DNA from: Erpetoichthys calabaricus
Taxonomy: Eukaryota; Chordata; Cladistia; Polypteriformes; Polypteridae
DNA length: 64,000 nucleotides
Assembly (NCBI RefSeq): GCF_900747795.2
Contig: NC_041408.2
Coordinates: 40,756,776 to 40,820,775, forward strand
Direction: 5' to 3'
Shown in pieces: positions 10,758 to 23,750 of the stretch; positions within the stretch are counted from its first letter, which is position 1, and every line of letters begins with the position of its first letter. The notes below the pieces were generated by a model. The model saw only the letters and a list, made by a program, of their open reading frames with translations, was not told the origin of the DNA and did no database searches. Both the position numbers and the translations under genes were made by a program.

Positions 10758-12375
10758 CAGTGGTGTGAAAAACTATTTGCCCCCTTTCCGATTTCCTATT
10801 CTTTTGCATGTTTGTCACACAAAATGTTTCTGATCATCAAACACATTTAACCATTAGTCAAATATAACACAAGTAAACACAAAATGCAGTTTTTAAATGA
10901 TGGTTTTTATTATTTAGGGAGAAAAAAAATCCAAACCTACATGGCCCTGTGTGAAAAAGTAATTGCCCCCTTGTTAAAAAATAACCTAACTGTGGTGTAT
11001 CACACCTGAGTTCAATTTCCGTAGCCACCCCCAGGCCTGATTACTACCACACCTGTTTCAATCAAGAAATCACTTAAATAGGAGCTGCCTGACACAGAGA
11101 AGTAGACCAAAAGCACCTCAAAAGCTAGACATCATGCCAAGATCCAAAGAAATTCAGGAACAAATGAGAACAGAAGTAATTGAGATCTATCAGTATGGTA
11201 AAGGTTATAAAGCCATTTCTAAAGCTTTGGGACTCCAGCAAACCACAGTGAGAGCCATTATCCACAAATGGCAAAAACATGGAACAGTGGTGAACCTTCC
11301 CAAGAGTGGCCGGCCGACCAAAATTACCCCAAGAGCGCAGAGACGACTCATCCGAGAGGTCACAAAAGACCCCAGGACAACGTCTAAAGAACTGCAGGCC
11401 TCACTTGCCTCAATTAAGGTCAGTGTTCACGACTCCACCATAAGAAAGAGACTGGGCAAAAACGGTCTGCATGGCAGATTTCCAAGACGCAAACCACTGT
11501 TAAGCAAAAAGAACATTAGGGCTCGTCTCAATTTTGCTAAGAAACATCTCAATGATTGCCAAGACTTTTGGGAAAGTACCTTGTGGACTGATGAGTCAAA
11601 AGTTGAACTTTTTGGAAGGCAAATGTCCCGTTACATCTGGCGTAAAAGGAACACAGCATTTCAGAAAAAGAACATCATACCAACAGTAAAATATGGTGGT
11701 GGTAGTATGATGGTCTGGGGTTGTTTTGCTGCTTCAGGACCTGGAAGGCTTGCTGTGATAGATGGAACCATGAATTCTACTGTCTACCAAAAAATCCTGA
11801 AGGAGAATGTCCGGCCATCTGTTCGTCAACTCAAGCTGAAGCGATCTTGGGTGCTGCAACAGGACAATGACCCAAAACACACCAGCAAATCCACCTCTGA
11901 ATGGCTGAACAAAAACAAAATGAAGACTTTGGAGTGGCCTAGTCAAAGTCCTGACCTGAATCCAATTGAGATGCTATGGCATGACCTTAAAAAGGCGGTT
12001 CATGCTAGAAAACCCTCAAATAAAGCTGAATTACAACAATTTTGCAAAGATGAGTGGGCCAAAATTCCTCCAGAGCGCTGTAAAAGACTCATTGCAAGTT
12101 ATCGCAAACGCTTGATTGCAGTTATTGCTGCTAAGGGTGGCCCAACCAGTTATTAGGTTCAGGGGGCAATTACTTTTTCACACAGGGCCATGTAGGTTTG
12201 GATTTTTTTTTCTCCCTAAATAATAAAAACCACCATTTACAAACTGCATTTTGTGTTTACTTGTGTTATATTGGACTAATGGTTAAATGTGTTTGATGAT
12301 CAGAAACATTTTGTGTGACAAACATGCAAAAGAATAAGAAATCAGGAAGGGGGCAAATAGTTTTTCACACCACTG
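10758..12375 (+). mobile_element. Apparently intact Tc1 transposon with IR/DR ends
   Basis: The 1618-base element is flanked by TA (10756-10757, 12376-12377). Its inverted repeats are about 215 bases, and each holds two copies of a 20-base direct repeat: outer at 10765-10784 and 12349-12368, inner at 10951-10970 and 12162-12181. That is the IR/DR layout of Sleeping Beauty-type transposons. A single uninterrupted transposase gene fills the middle. The arms differ at only a few positions, so the copy is young. A deleted sister copy lies at 29664-30988. Confidence 0.95.
11134..12156 (+). CDS. Tc1 transposase, full length, catalytic triad intact
   Basis: This 340-residue DD34E transposase cuts and pastes its element at TA sites in the nucleus. 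Residues about 1-55 form the first helix-turn-helix ([20 protein letters not shown]), followed by a GRP linker ([14 protein letters not shown]) and a second helix-turn-helix (about 70-120). The basic patch [16 protein letters not shown] follows. Catalytic residues are D153 (WTDESKV), D244 (LQQDNDPKHT) and E279 (DLNPIEMLW), with 34 residues between the last two, the same numbers as in Sleeping Beauty. A glycine-rich box YGGGSMMVWG lies at 187-196. Length equals the family norm and no stop or frameshift is present, so it could be active. The start at 11134 gives the conserved MPRSKEIQ opening. It lies within a SANBR intron, opposite in direction to SANBR. Confidence 0.95.
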   Translation: MPRSKEIQEQMRTEVIEIYQYGKGYKAISKALGLQQTTVRAIIHKWQKHGTVVNLPKSGRPTKITPRAQRRLIREVTKDPRTTSKELQASLASIKVSVHDSTIRKRLGKNGLHGRFPRRKPLLSKKNIRARLNFAKKHLNDCQDFWESTLWTDESKVELFGRQMSRYIWRKRNTAFQKKNIIPTVKYGGGSMMVWGCFAASGPGRLAVIDGTMNSTVYQKILKENVRPSVRQLKLKRSWVLQQDNDPKHTSKSTSEWLNKNKMKTLEWPSQSPDLNPIEMLWHDLKKAVHARKPSNKAELQQFCKDEWAKIPPERCKRLIASYRKRLIAVIAAKGGPTSY

Positions 12376-12589
12376 TATATGCTGATAGAAAGCTGGATGG
12401 TCCCTTTCCTCTACAGTCTGGTACATATAATTTCAAAAAAGAAAGAATTTCAAATTTTGACTTGTTGGACCATAGTGACAGTTTTCCAACTTGCCACAGT
12501 CAATCTTACATGAACTTGGGTCCAGAGAACATGGTGGTGTTTCTGAAACATTGATATAAAAAGTTTACAAACCCGACAAAAAATAGCAG

Positions 12590-12935
12590 ATTCGGTGTAA
12601 TAAGATAAAACCAAGTTAAATTCTCCTCCTTGCAAATAAATTCCACATCTGTCCAATTACGAAGGCATGTTTTGTGCACAGCTCTCTTCGGGTCACCCCA
12701 CAGATTTTCAATTGGATTAACTTGCATTTGTAATGCAGCGACGAACAGTGTTCTCAAACGATTGCTTTCATCAGTGTTCCTGTGCCCACACAGTGATTTC
12801 CACTACACAATTGTGTCCGTTTTTAATGCAGTGCTGCCTGAGATCACTGCCATCCAATATTGGTTTTTGGCCTCGTCCCTTTTGTGGAGTGATCTCAGGA
12901 TTGCATCAATCTTTTGATGTTGTTTGATATATATA
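12590..12935 (-). pseudogene. Tc1-type transposase remnant of a second family, internally deleted
   Basis: On the minus strand the N-terminal part reads CIKNGHNCVVEITVWAQEH (frame-broken), and almost at once comes VNPIENLWGDPKRAVH with WTDVEFICKEE, the C-terminal end of the DDE domain with the catalytic Glu. The middle of the domain is missing. It sits just outside the right end of the intact Tc1 and belongs to a different family. Confidence 0.6.
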
Positions 12936-13166
12936 TATATATATTTTTTTTTTTAAATGTACCATAAAATGAAATGAAAATGAAATTTTGCAATGAGAAG
13001 CATTCTTAAACTGTTGTACTATTTTACCACAGTCTTTTACACAGTGTTGAACCCCTCCCCATCTTTACTTATGGTATTCTCTTTTTATACCCCATTGTGC
13101 CTCTGACCTGTTGCCAATTAATCTAAATAGTTATGAGATGTTCAACCAGGTGTTTTTTTAGCATTA

Positions 13167-14066
13167 CAGTAATCCCTCGCTATATCGCGCTTCGCCTTTC
13201 GCGGCTTCACTCCATCGCGGATTTTATATATAAGCATATTTAAATATATATCGCGGATTTTTTGCTGGTTCGCAGATTTCTGCGGACAATGGGTCTTTTA
13301 ATTTCTGGTACATGCTTCCTCAGTTGGTTTGCCCAGTTGATTTCATACAAGGGACGCTATTGGCAGATGGCTGAGAAGCTACCCAACTTACTTTTCTCTC
13401 TCTCTTGCGCTGACTTTCTCTGATCCTGACGTAGAGGGATTGAGTAGGGGGGCTGTTTGCACACCTAGACGATACGGACGCTCGTCTAAAAATGCTGAAA
13501 GATTATCTTCACGTTGCTACCTTCTGTGCAGCTGCTTCCTGAAGCGACATGCTGCACGGTGCTTCGCATACTTAAAAGCTCAAAGGGCACGTATTGATTT
13601 TTGATTGAAAAACAAACTCTGTCTCTCTCTTTCTCTGCTCCTGACGGAGGGGGTGTGAGCTGCCGCCTTCAACAGCTTTGTGCCGCGGTGCTTCGCATAT
13701 TTAAAAGCCAAACAGCCCTATTGATTTGTTTGCTTTTCTCGATCTCTCTGACATGCTCTGCTCCTGATGCGCACTCCTTTGAAGAGGAAGATATGTTTGC
13801 ATTCTTTTAATTGTGAGACGGAACTGTCATCTCTGTCTTGTCATGGAGCACAGTTTAAACTTTTGAAAAAAAGAGACAAATGTTTGTTTGCAGTGTTTGA
13901 ATAACGTTCCTGTCTCTCTACAACCTCCTGTGTTTCTGCGCAAATCTGTGACCCAAGCATGACAATATAAAAATAACCATATAAACATATGGTTTCTACT
14001 TCGCGGATTTTCACCTTTCGCGGGGGGTTCTGGAACGCAACCCCCGCGATCAAGGAGGGATTACTG
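13167..14066. mobile_element. Tigger-like non-autonomous element, copy 1
   Basis: The 900-base unit begins CAGTAATCCCTCGCTATATC, ends with GAGGGATTACTG, and is flanked by TA (13165-13166, 14067-14068). The ends pair imperfectly, and further inverted matches occur inside (TCGCGGATTTT against TCGCGGATTTTCACC). CAGTAATCCCTCG ends with TA duplication suggest the TcMar-Tigger group. There is no transposase. A second copy in opposite orientation is at 25844-26745. Confidence 0.8.
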
Positions 14067-14507
14067 TACTGGTTTTTGTCTTAGTCTAGTTGCGCATATA
14101 AGTATGCAGTATTAGCAGTACTACTCTTAGCATTAAATTCTAGGGACAGAAGCATGTCAAATCCAAGAAGTTAAAAAAATAAATTAATAAATAATCAAAC
14201 CAGCTTGTGTGGTACCAACAATCATACTCAGAGATATTTGTTCCTCATTCCGGTATTTGATGCGAGATATTAACTGAAGATCCTGACCACTGACTGCATG
14301 ATTTTTGATAACTGCATGGATAAGCAGGTGTTCCTAATAATTTTCTCAGTGAGCGTAGCTTGTGGGTAATACAACAATCCATTACTGTTCTTTTACATGG
14401 TCTCCTTAGGTAAATCGTCAAAAATGTAAGCCAAACTTCTATACTCATTCAGATGACAAATAGTAATGTAATAGAGGATGCCAGATAAATAGTACCATGA
14501 CTTAAGT

Positions 14508-15219
14508 CAGGGGACCCCAACTCCGGTCCTAGAGGACCACTGTGGCTGCAGGTTTTCATTCTAACCCTTTTTTTAATGAGTGCCCCGTTTGTGCTGCTAA
14601 TTAACTTCTTGTGAATTTATTTTAATTGAATTGCTTTTTTAAGATTTGCGCCCCTGAATTTTTTCATCGTTCCTCTAAATCGCTTCATTTCTTTCCTTAA
14701 ATGGCACAAAACAGAAATGAAATGTGAAGTGAGTGAGCCAACAGAAGATCAACTAAGTGAGGGTGTCAAACTCCAACCAATTTCACTCCAATCAGCTGCA
14801 TAATGAGGTGCCAATTCTTGTTAATTAAACCAATTCTTTAATTCCATGGCTTGTTGCTGCTCTCGTGGTACATTAACAGACATTTCCGAAATTGCTGACT
14901 TTCTCTTTCTAAGAGCACTGTTAAAATCTTTTGGGGACTTGAGAAGATCGACATTCCTGAGACCTTCATCTTTCTTTATTTTCAGATATTATATGATGGA
15001 CACAGTTTGCTGGACCTGTTTTGGCTCATTTTGTATCTCATTGTTTGGCTGCTAATTAAGGAAAAAGAAACAAGGTGTCTAAGTCTTCAAGAGCAAGTCA
15101 ATTAAAATTAGTTCAAAAGAAGTTAATTAGCAGCAAAAACAGGTCACCCATTAAGAAAAGAATTAGAATGAAAACCTGCAGCCATAGTGGTCATCCAGGA
15201 CCGGAGTTGGAGATCCCTG
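14508..15219. mobile_element. hAT-like MITE with 8-base target duplication, copy 2
   Basis: Exact 8-base repeats ACTTAAGT flank it (14500-14507, 15220-15227). The left end CAGGGGACCCCAACTCCGGT pairs with the right end, CAGGGATCTCCAACTCCGGT on the minus strand. Inner blocks CATTCTAACC and TGCTAATTAACTTCT are shared inverted, as in the copy at 6340-7018. The length is 712 bases and no protein is encoded. Confidence 0.85.
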
Positions 15220-18200
15220 ACTTAAGTGACTGTCCAATATCATAGAGAGAATGAGTGTAAATTAAGAACAATAAATTGTATTAAATGGTCTGTAATGAAA
15301 AAAACAGATCTGATGAGATCAGAAAATGCCAGAAACACTTTAGATGTCTTCATTGATTCTGAACTAAACTAACTCCAGCGTTCCCCAGATTATAAAGCTA
15401 GCATTTTTTTTCATTTAAGAAACAGAACATTAAACAAATAAAGAAAACAAAATTAACAAAAACTTTTGTTTTTAGCAGACTACATTACTGTGATGCACTT
15501 TTAACAGGATTGCCAAAGAAAGTGTAAGTAACCGAGAGGAAGAGAAGGCAGCTGGGATGGAGGAAGCTTTCTTGGCCAGATAGGAGGCCATAGTGCACTG
15601 ACGGCAGGTGTTGAAACTCAAACCGGCTGGAACGCCTTACATTCTTCATCCCAGCAAGGACAGGAAGGTGACAAGTGTACTGGGTGAACATGAGTGCCTG
15701 GAGCAGTTAATTCCCCCACAAGGTAGATGTCAATGTTCCTCCAGGCTAAACAGAGTTGAGATGCCCGCAGGGAGGAATGGGTCTTGGTTTACAAAGTTAC
15801 ACAACAAACTGGATTTTCAAGATGTAGTGTTCATGATGATGTACAGTATGTTATGAAATTGGGCAAGGTGAAAACAGAAAATGCAGTGAGAGACTAAAAA
15901 AAAGCTATTTGCAATTGATGTCACTAACTTAACAGTTTGGAAATCCTGTGAATGGTATGTTCAGTTTCTGGCGTCCATGTTCATGTCTTATTCTTGTGAA
16001 GAACATTTATAAGAAATAATCTGATAGGTTGTGTTATAGATAAGAAATTATAGGTTCAGAAAGGCATCAAGAAGAAGAAATTATTGTATATGAAAGATCT
16101 CAAAGCATGCAATAAAAACCAGAAACAAGAAAATCTTACAGAACAATGACAATAAATGTGACATTTTGGTTCACCGAGGCAACAATATGTTAGAAAAAGA
16201 TTTGGCAAGAAGTATACGTATGTCCATTTGTGTCTGTAGGTGCATTTTAGCCAACAGTGTAGAGGATGTGTCAAAATTAAAGAAATGATGACTGCTGAGA
16301 AATGCTAGAAGATTTTCATTCATCATGTGTACCTTCAGGAAAAGACCCTCATGCCCCTAACTTCATCTTTCAGCATGATCATTAATCCAGACTTGCTATA
16401 TGACCTAAACGGAATGGAAGTCAGCAAATGGTACAACAACAGTACTAGACCTTACCTTAGAGTCCCTGTCTCACCATAAATGAAGTTCAGCTGGTTCATT
16501 TGACAAGAATAAAAAATAAAAAGCATCCAAAGCCCAAAGAAGAGTTATGGTAAATCTTGCAAGAAGCTTAGAAGAATTTACCACATAACTACAGTACTGC
16601 AAAAATTATATAGCAGCCTATACAAATTCCGATGCTTTAAAAACAACATTCTGGTTACTTTTTTATTGTAGTAATGTTTATTGGTATTTATTCTAATGTT
16701 ATTTAATGTTTTCACGAGCAAGTAAACATTAATTTTATTGGAAACGTACTTTAAAAATAATTTTCTTGGGTGACCGCAAGACTGCACACTACTGTATATA
16801 TTTTACGGTAACTAGTATTAAAGTTTTGTAGAGCACACGAGTACATTGAGGTGCATTTATTGTATGAAATGTGCTCTATAAATACATTTATTATAATGAT
16901 GATTAATACTATTATTATTCATGGCAACTGTACTGCTCTAATATAGAAAATTGTTTAGAGATCAAGTGAGTGGCAATTGAAATGGTGGATATTTGGGTTT
17001 TGTTACTTTATCCGCATGCAAAAAATTCACAGAAAGTGCTGTTTAATATAATAGATAAGAGGCAAAAGGTTGATGGGGCATGTCAAACACAAAGTGGAAC
17101 AGGGCAGGTACAGTCACACAGAAAAGAGAAGCTCCTTCTGAGAGTAGTTTGGTATTCCAGTGTAGTAAGTGTGTTTAGGCACTCTCATGTAAGGTGTACT
17201 AGAAGGACATGGACTCTACTGTACTAGAGTGCCAGCCTGGGTGAAAATATGATACTGCTTCTGTGCCTTTTGGCTAAAATAAAGTGTAATAAACATGGTT
17301 ACGCCACAAAGCTAAAATGCAGTTGACCCAGCAGAAGGCAGGGGTGCCATAAATATTATTTACAGAATTCAAGGGGTATCATCTTACAATACATGGTCCC
17401 AAGTCAGATAGCTCCATGTTGGGCTTTTTAGGCTGCCCTTGAGGCTATTATAATGGCAAAGAATGAACCCTTCCTGGATTAAGTAGAACTGTTTGAGCTT
17501 TAAAAGGTAGACAACACCGCAATCCATTAAATGGTATTCTAGCTGACTATCCTTATAGTCAAGACAGGAGAACTTTTAATCTCAAGTATCAGAATATGAC
17601 TGTAAACCACAAACTGTGGTAAAATAATTAAAGACAAAAGTTCTAACACTAAGAATACGATTTTTGGGGTATTGCGCTTTTCGTAACAAGCATCCAAAAG
17701 CTAGGATGCAGACTGCTGCACCTTCCATTATAAACACCTTTGATACGAGGATGTCACATACCATGCCAATATAAGTGGCATCAAGTGTCATTGCCATCAA
17801 CAGCATAATCACGTTCAGGAACTAAGCACATAAAATGGTGCAAACCATATGAATAATGAACCACAAAATTGTGAGAAAACATCAGCATCATAACATTAAA
17901 ACAAAGTGAACAACAGTTCATACAAAAGCATGAAAACGTAATCAAATTAACCAAGAAAAAAAAAATTAAAAAAAAAAAAAAATCAGAGTGTATCAGGAAT
18001 ATTAAACATTAATATTACTATGATCAACAAATAGAAAGCAATGGATTATTGAATTTATACATTAGTTTATTTCACTATGACTGCACTAATACTTCTGCTG
18101 CTACTTTAACCATAGAGCCAAATAAAATAAATAAAATTAGCAGACATTTGTATAGTAAACAACATAAACTTCTGTATAAAATGTGCAATAACACAATTAA

Positions 18201-18443
18201 AAAAAAAAAATAAAAAAATGACCTTAATAAAATTAAACGAATTTGAGTTTAATTCTTAAATAGAGTACCATCTTGAACCTTTTCCAATAGTCCAAACATC
18301 AATTAAACTGAAATTTCTGCATACATTATCCAACATGCCTTTACATGTTTGCAGACAAAGAAAACAAAACCCATCTAGTCACTTGCTCTAAATTTATCAC
18401 AGGATGTCAACTGCACCATTCACATTCTATACAAATATTGTTA

Positions 18444-18656
<213 letters not shown>

Positions 18657-19473
18657 CTAATCCCTGAAACATTGACCTAGAAAGTGTGAGTGTTGAAAAT
18701 AAAATAAGTGAAAAAGAATGCAGCAATGTTTCAGTTTCAGGTTTTGAAATATGCAAGTGACTACAGAAAAGAAAACATGGCTTCTCCAAAAATGTTTCAA
18801 TATGTAATCATTGTTGAAATAAAAAAATGAAATCCCAAATAGGTGTAGATGCTGTCATACCAAACTGTATTGCTTTTGCTCAAAGGTTTCATAGTCCCAC
18901 AGAGTGATGCTTCGACACCTCCACCAATTGTAAGCCAATGTTACTATTTCTCTATCATTGCTGAAACCATTGTAACATTAGAACAGTCCAAACAAGAACA
19001 AGCCATTCTGCACAACAAAGTTCACCAGTCCTATCCACTTAATTCTTCCAAAGTAACATTGAGTCGAACAAACTGGTCAACTGTGTGTACCCTCCTTTTA
19101 GCTGAATAGCTTACCAGAATTTGCCAGATCTTTTTTGAAGCCATTGAACGCAGTTTGCCATGTTCTCTCTAAACTCTTTCTCAATGTATGGTTATGCTTC
19201 AGACACCAACCAGCACCTCTAAATAAATTCCAAAGATCCTGAAGAACTTTCACTAGAGGGTTGTCTTCTTTAACTTTACTTACTGCTGGTGTCCATCACC
19301 AGGGTCTTAATTGGCCACAATGACAAACAACAAAGATATTTCAGCTTCAGCACCTTATTTCCACCTCCAACCCTCCAACCATGCATTTGTTTAGTCAAGT
19401 ATTATAAAAAAAATTAAATAATGTCAGGCATTTTCAATGCATTCATAAAATGAAATATAAATCAAATGAACTT

Positions 19474-19702
19474 GGGCCATTACTTTTTCTCATTTATATT
19501 ACGGACATAGATTTTGGTAGTTAGTAAGATAGTGAAATTTGCAGAGGACAGTAAAAATGGAGAAATGGCATATACCGAGGAGGCAGTAAAATTTATAAAA
19601 GCTGGCATAGATTCGAGTGTGAAAAAATTAAAACACATCAGATTTATTAAACCTGACGTATGCACATTTCTATGCAATTCAAACTACATAAAAAAAAAAA
19701 AA
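19474..19702 (+). repeat. LINE reverse transcriptase fragment ending in an A-run
   Basis: The text reads, across frames, like GPLLFLIYI-DI followed by SKIVKFAEDSKNG, the RT core of L2/CR1-type LINEs, with the FADD box changed to FAED. It ends near an A-run at 19690-19701, just left of a Tc1 insertion. Only about 200 bases remain. Confidence 0.5.
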
Positions 19703-19757
19703 TGTGCGCAAGTGAACACACCTCGAATGCTGCCCTGGAACACACAACTCACACATA

Positions 19758-21364
19758 CAGTCAAAGTAAAAAGTATGAACCCCAAGGAATTGTCTATATT
19801 TAGGTCTAATTCCCATATAAAACAATAATGAACAAAACACAGTCTCCTATGACTAAAAATACAGATTTTCAGAGAATTTTTGACCATATTGAATAAATCA
19901 TTCAAACTACGAAACTGAAGGTTGGAAAAAGTAAGTGAACCCTAAGCTAATGACTTTTTATAAAGCTTATTGCAGTCAGAATTTAGCACACCTGAGGTCA
20001 ATTTAATGAAACAAGTTCAGAGGTGTGGCCTAGAATTACTTTGATTGATAAAAAACACTATAAAACTTTGAGCTTGAGCTTTTGACAATAAGCATATCCA
20101 GATGGGAATTATGCCTCGCACAAAAGAGCTGTCTGAAGAGCTACGATCGAGAATTGTTAATCTACATAAGGCTGGAAAGGGTTACAAAGTCATCTCAAAG
20201 ATTTTAGATATTCATCAGTCTACTGTTAGGCAAGTTGTCTATATATGGAGACAATTTAGTATTGTGGCTACTCTGCCTAGAAGTGGGGACCCTGCCAAGA
20301 TGACCCCAAGAGCACAACGCAAGGTCAGCAATGAGGTAAAGAAGAACCCTAAAGTGACAGCAAAGGACTTGAAGAAGTCATTAGAACTAGCTAACATCTC
20401 TGTTCATGAGTCAACTATATGCAAAACATTGAACAAGAAAGCAGTCCATGGCAGGACACCAAGAAGGAAGCCACTGCTATCAAAAAAGAACATTGCTGAA
20501 CACCTGAAGTTTGCGAACGAGCACTTTGACACTCCACAACGGTACTGGGAAAATATTTTGTGGAGTGATGAAACCAAAATTTTAACTATTTGGGAGGAAC
20601 AAGCAGAACTTCATTTGGCTTAAAAAGGGAACTGCATATCAACATCAAAACATCATCTCTACAGTAAAGTATGGCAGAGGGAACATCTTGATTTGGGCCT
20701 GCTTTGCTGCATCAGGGCCTGGACAGCTTGCCATCATTGAGGGGAAAATGAATTCACAAGTTTATTAGCAAATTCTCCAGGATAATGTGAGGGATTCTGT
20801 CTGTCAACTTAAGCTCAGAAGAGGCTGGGTGATGCAACAGGACACTGACCCCAAACATTGCAGCAAATACACAGCACAATGGCTTCAGAAGAACAAACTC
20901 TGCCTTTTGGAGTGGCCCATTCAGAGCCCAGATCTCAATCCTATTGAGATGCTGTGGAATGACTTGGAGAGCCATACACAGAAAACAACCAAAGAATATG
21001 GAAGAGTTAAGGCAATTCTGCAGGAAAGAATGGGCTAAAATCCCCCCCCCCCCCCCCCCCCCGCACAATATGGAGGTCTGATCTACAGTTACTGGTTTAG
21101 AAAGCGCCTGGTTGAAGTCACTGCTGCCAAAAGGGTCAACCAGTTATTAAATCCCAAGGTTCACTTTTTCTACTACCACTGTGAACGTTGAATGCGTTTG
21201 TAAAATAAAGACATGAAAGAGTAAATTTTGTGTGTGTGTCATTGGCTTAAGCTCATTGTGTATATCAGTACCTATGACTTAGATGAAGATCAGATCACGT
21301 TATGACCAATTCATGCAGTAAACCAGATAATTCCAAAGGGTTCATATACTTTTTACTTTGACTG
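19758..21364 (+). mobile_element. Tc1 transposon of a second family, inactivated
   Basis: The 1607-base element with ends CAGTCAAAGTAAAAAGTAT is flanked by TA (19756-19757, 21365-21366). The two inverted repeats match over the outer 30 or so bases but have diverged inward. The transposase between them is broken. The ends and the protein (opening MPRTKELSEELRSRIVNLHK) differ from the intact Tc1 at 10758, so this is a separate, older family. Confidence 0.9.
20102..21140 (+). pseudogene. Broken Tc1 transposase
   Basis: The reading frame is open from 20102 to 20623, covering both helix-turn-helix motifs and the first catalytic Asp (LWSDETKI). A frameshift then occurs near 20585 (KILTIWEEQAELHLA in place of an ELFG-type continuation). 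An in-frame stop follows at 20766-20768. A second open stretch (20787-21038) carries LQQD-type MQQDTDPKHCSK and DLNPIEMLWNDL with the other two catalytic residues. A run of about 20 C near 21043-21062 further disrupts the C terminus. Confidence 0.88.
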
Positions 21365-22639
21365 TATGCAATAAGAAAGCTACAGTAACTCTTTAGCTGG
21401 TAGAGTAGCCTCCCTCCTGACACATTGAGACACCGACACCTCCATTCAGCAACATACAGTTGTGCTCAGCAACTGAGAACGCAATATCATACATGGCATT
21501 ATAGCGCCTCTCCTCTGTGTTCTGGGTGCCAGGGAAAGGGGTACAGCACCAGCATCTGAGCAGGTAGCCACTCTTACCTGGCATATGTAATGACATGATT
21601 GCAGTTACAATATGTAAAACTGAGGGTCCAGCCACTTACCTTACCCATGAGCAAGCCACCATGTACAATACATCACATCTATCAAAGCTTTGCCTCAAAA
21701 TAAAAAACACAGGTTGACACAAGTCACTGAGCCACAACGTTTTGTCAGTTTCATCTTGACATCACAGATATCTTGTATGTTAATGAAATGTCACTGTTCA
21801 CAGTTAACAAAGGCAGCTTCATTCTCTGTAGGTGCCCATATTGATAAACAAGTGCAATAAAATCACTCCTATTAAGTTAGGAGAACCAGACACTGCTGAA
21901 AATTGGCTTTAAGTTAGCAAAAACATGTTGCTATGTTTTACTGTATGTATGTGCACTCACACCATATGAAAACAGGATGTAGCACCTCGATGGTCAGTTA
22001 ATGGCTTCTAGCACAGCAGGCATGATGAACTGAGGTTTGGCGGAGATATTTCTGACCTGTTAGCCAGTTCCCTAAGAAATGACAACAGGTAGCCAATATA
22101 AACTGACAAATAACTAAAAAGGTTCATCAGTGCAAATATGCAGCATTATCCATTTTAAAAGGGAACTAAAATGGAGTCTGAACATCATATTCATCATTTT
22201 TGAGAAGTAACAGGTTTGTCACATCAATGCACATTAAAATAACAGCTTGATATATTTTGTATGTGGGTAGGCATTTAGCTGATTTACCGGATTTAGCTGC
22301 ATTTAGTGCATTAGCTGCACATTACATGATCAAGGGTGATATAAATTTCCCAGCTTCTCCAAAATGTTTTGTACGCATGCTCCCCATCAAGTTCTCTTTC
22401 ATAAATCCGGTTATTTGTGTGAAAAGCTACATACGGATATTTCAAACCTTTTTTGTGTGTACACAAGTTTTATAAATAAGGCCCCTGGTCAACACCACCA
22501 CACTACAAAAAAAGACAATGCAGTCCCTGAATCTGTATAGTTGAGTGCAATAAGGCGCATTCCAGGACTTAAGGACATGCATTGATAAAGCAGACCCTGC
22601 AGAATTCTTTCAACTTAATGGTGAATCACATGCTAAAGG

Positions 22640-22885
22640 ACACAAAAGGAAATTAAGGGGAAGTGCATTTAGGACTGATGCCAGGAAACACTTCTTTACA
22701 TAAACAGTTGTGGAAGTCTGGAACATGCTACCAAGACATGTTGTTAAAGCAGAAACCTCGACAACCTTTAAGAAGTATCTGAATGAGATATGGTGACAGC
22801 TTGGCTGTTAGCTATAGAAAAATGCCCATGGACCGATTGGTCTCCTCTTATTTTTTCAGGTTTCCTGTTTTATTCTTAACTATTG
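22640..22885 (+). repeat. LINE 3' end, CR1/L2-like
   Basis: AGGACTGATGCCAGGAAACA, CTTCTTTACATAAACAGTTG and TGGAAGTCTGGAACATGCTA correspond in order to the 3' part of the LINE copies at 38637-38985 and 45640-46440 (ATTAGGA, TTTCTTCACACAG, GGAATAAG). It is old and short. Confidence 0.5.
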
Positions 22886-23618
22886 CAGAAATCAACATAC
22901 AAAATATATTCTCAACATTAAATATAAAATTCCACTTAAACTTCATATCCCTCAATTATCCCGGGATATCAGAGTACTCTATAGGAGTTGAACTTTCACA
23001 GTACAATACTATTAGAAACACACATCTCACTACTCAAGTGTATCTCCTGACACTCCATCTGTCCAACCCAGTTTTTCAAACAAATGGTGACCAGCGTGAC
23101 TGCTCAGCACCGGTCTTTAGCCTGCAGACAACAACATACAGTTTCACATCAAATCTGTAAAGCGAGTCATTGACCGTGGGTTCTAGGTAATTATGTACAG
23201 ATAAGAACATTGTTACTTTTGTGTTCAGCTACGTTGTTGGTTATGAATAGTTAATAATTAAGACATATCTAATAATTCAAACGTTGGATAAAGTAGGCCA
23301 TTTCTTTCAATCAATCCTCATGTGACCCAGTAAAACATTCATCTCTAATTAATAGTTTTATGGTCCATTCTGTACATGGAAATTAGTCCATCCACAACAG
23401 ACAGTAACAATGACGTCAGTCATATGACACACAGTCTGAGGCTTGTAAGTAGCCCCAAACCATCCTAGGTCTCTTTCACTGGGCAACTTCTCAGTTGGAG
23501 AGAGGTCATTTACAATCAAGTAACCTAACTGCAGAGCCGACACTGTATGTATACATGAGACTAACTATATCTAATCAGCACTTTTCAGCATACAGTATTT
23601 CTGGAAACTGCTCGGATA

Positions 23619-23750
23619 TCCATCCATCCATCCATTTTCTAACCTGCTGAATCCGAACACAGGGTCATGGGGGTCTGCTGGAGCCAATCCCAGCCAACAC
23701 AGAGCACAAGGCAGGAAACAATCCCGGGCAGGGTGCCAACCCACCGCAGG
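23619..23750 (-). mobile_element. 5'-truncated SINE-type tail with 12-base target duplication
   Basis: ACTGCTCGGATA occurs at 23607-23618 and again at 23751-23762, bracketing a unit made of (ATCC)n, AACCTGCTGAATCCGAACAC and GGGTGCCAACCCACCGCAG. On the minus strand it is a 3' tail ending in (GGAT)n. The duplication proves insertion by target-primed reverse transcription of a 5'-truncated copy. Confidence 0.8.

Noticed and set aside
13601-14053. Frames of about 70 codons on both strands, recurring near 26.2 kb
   Set aside because: They lie in the two copies of the Tigger-like element, which is non-coding.
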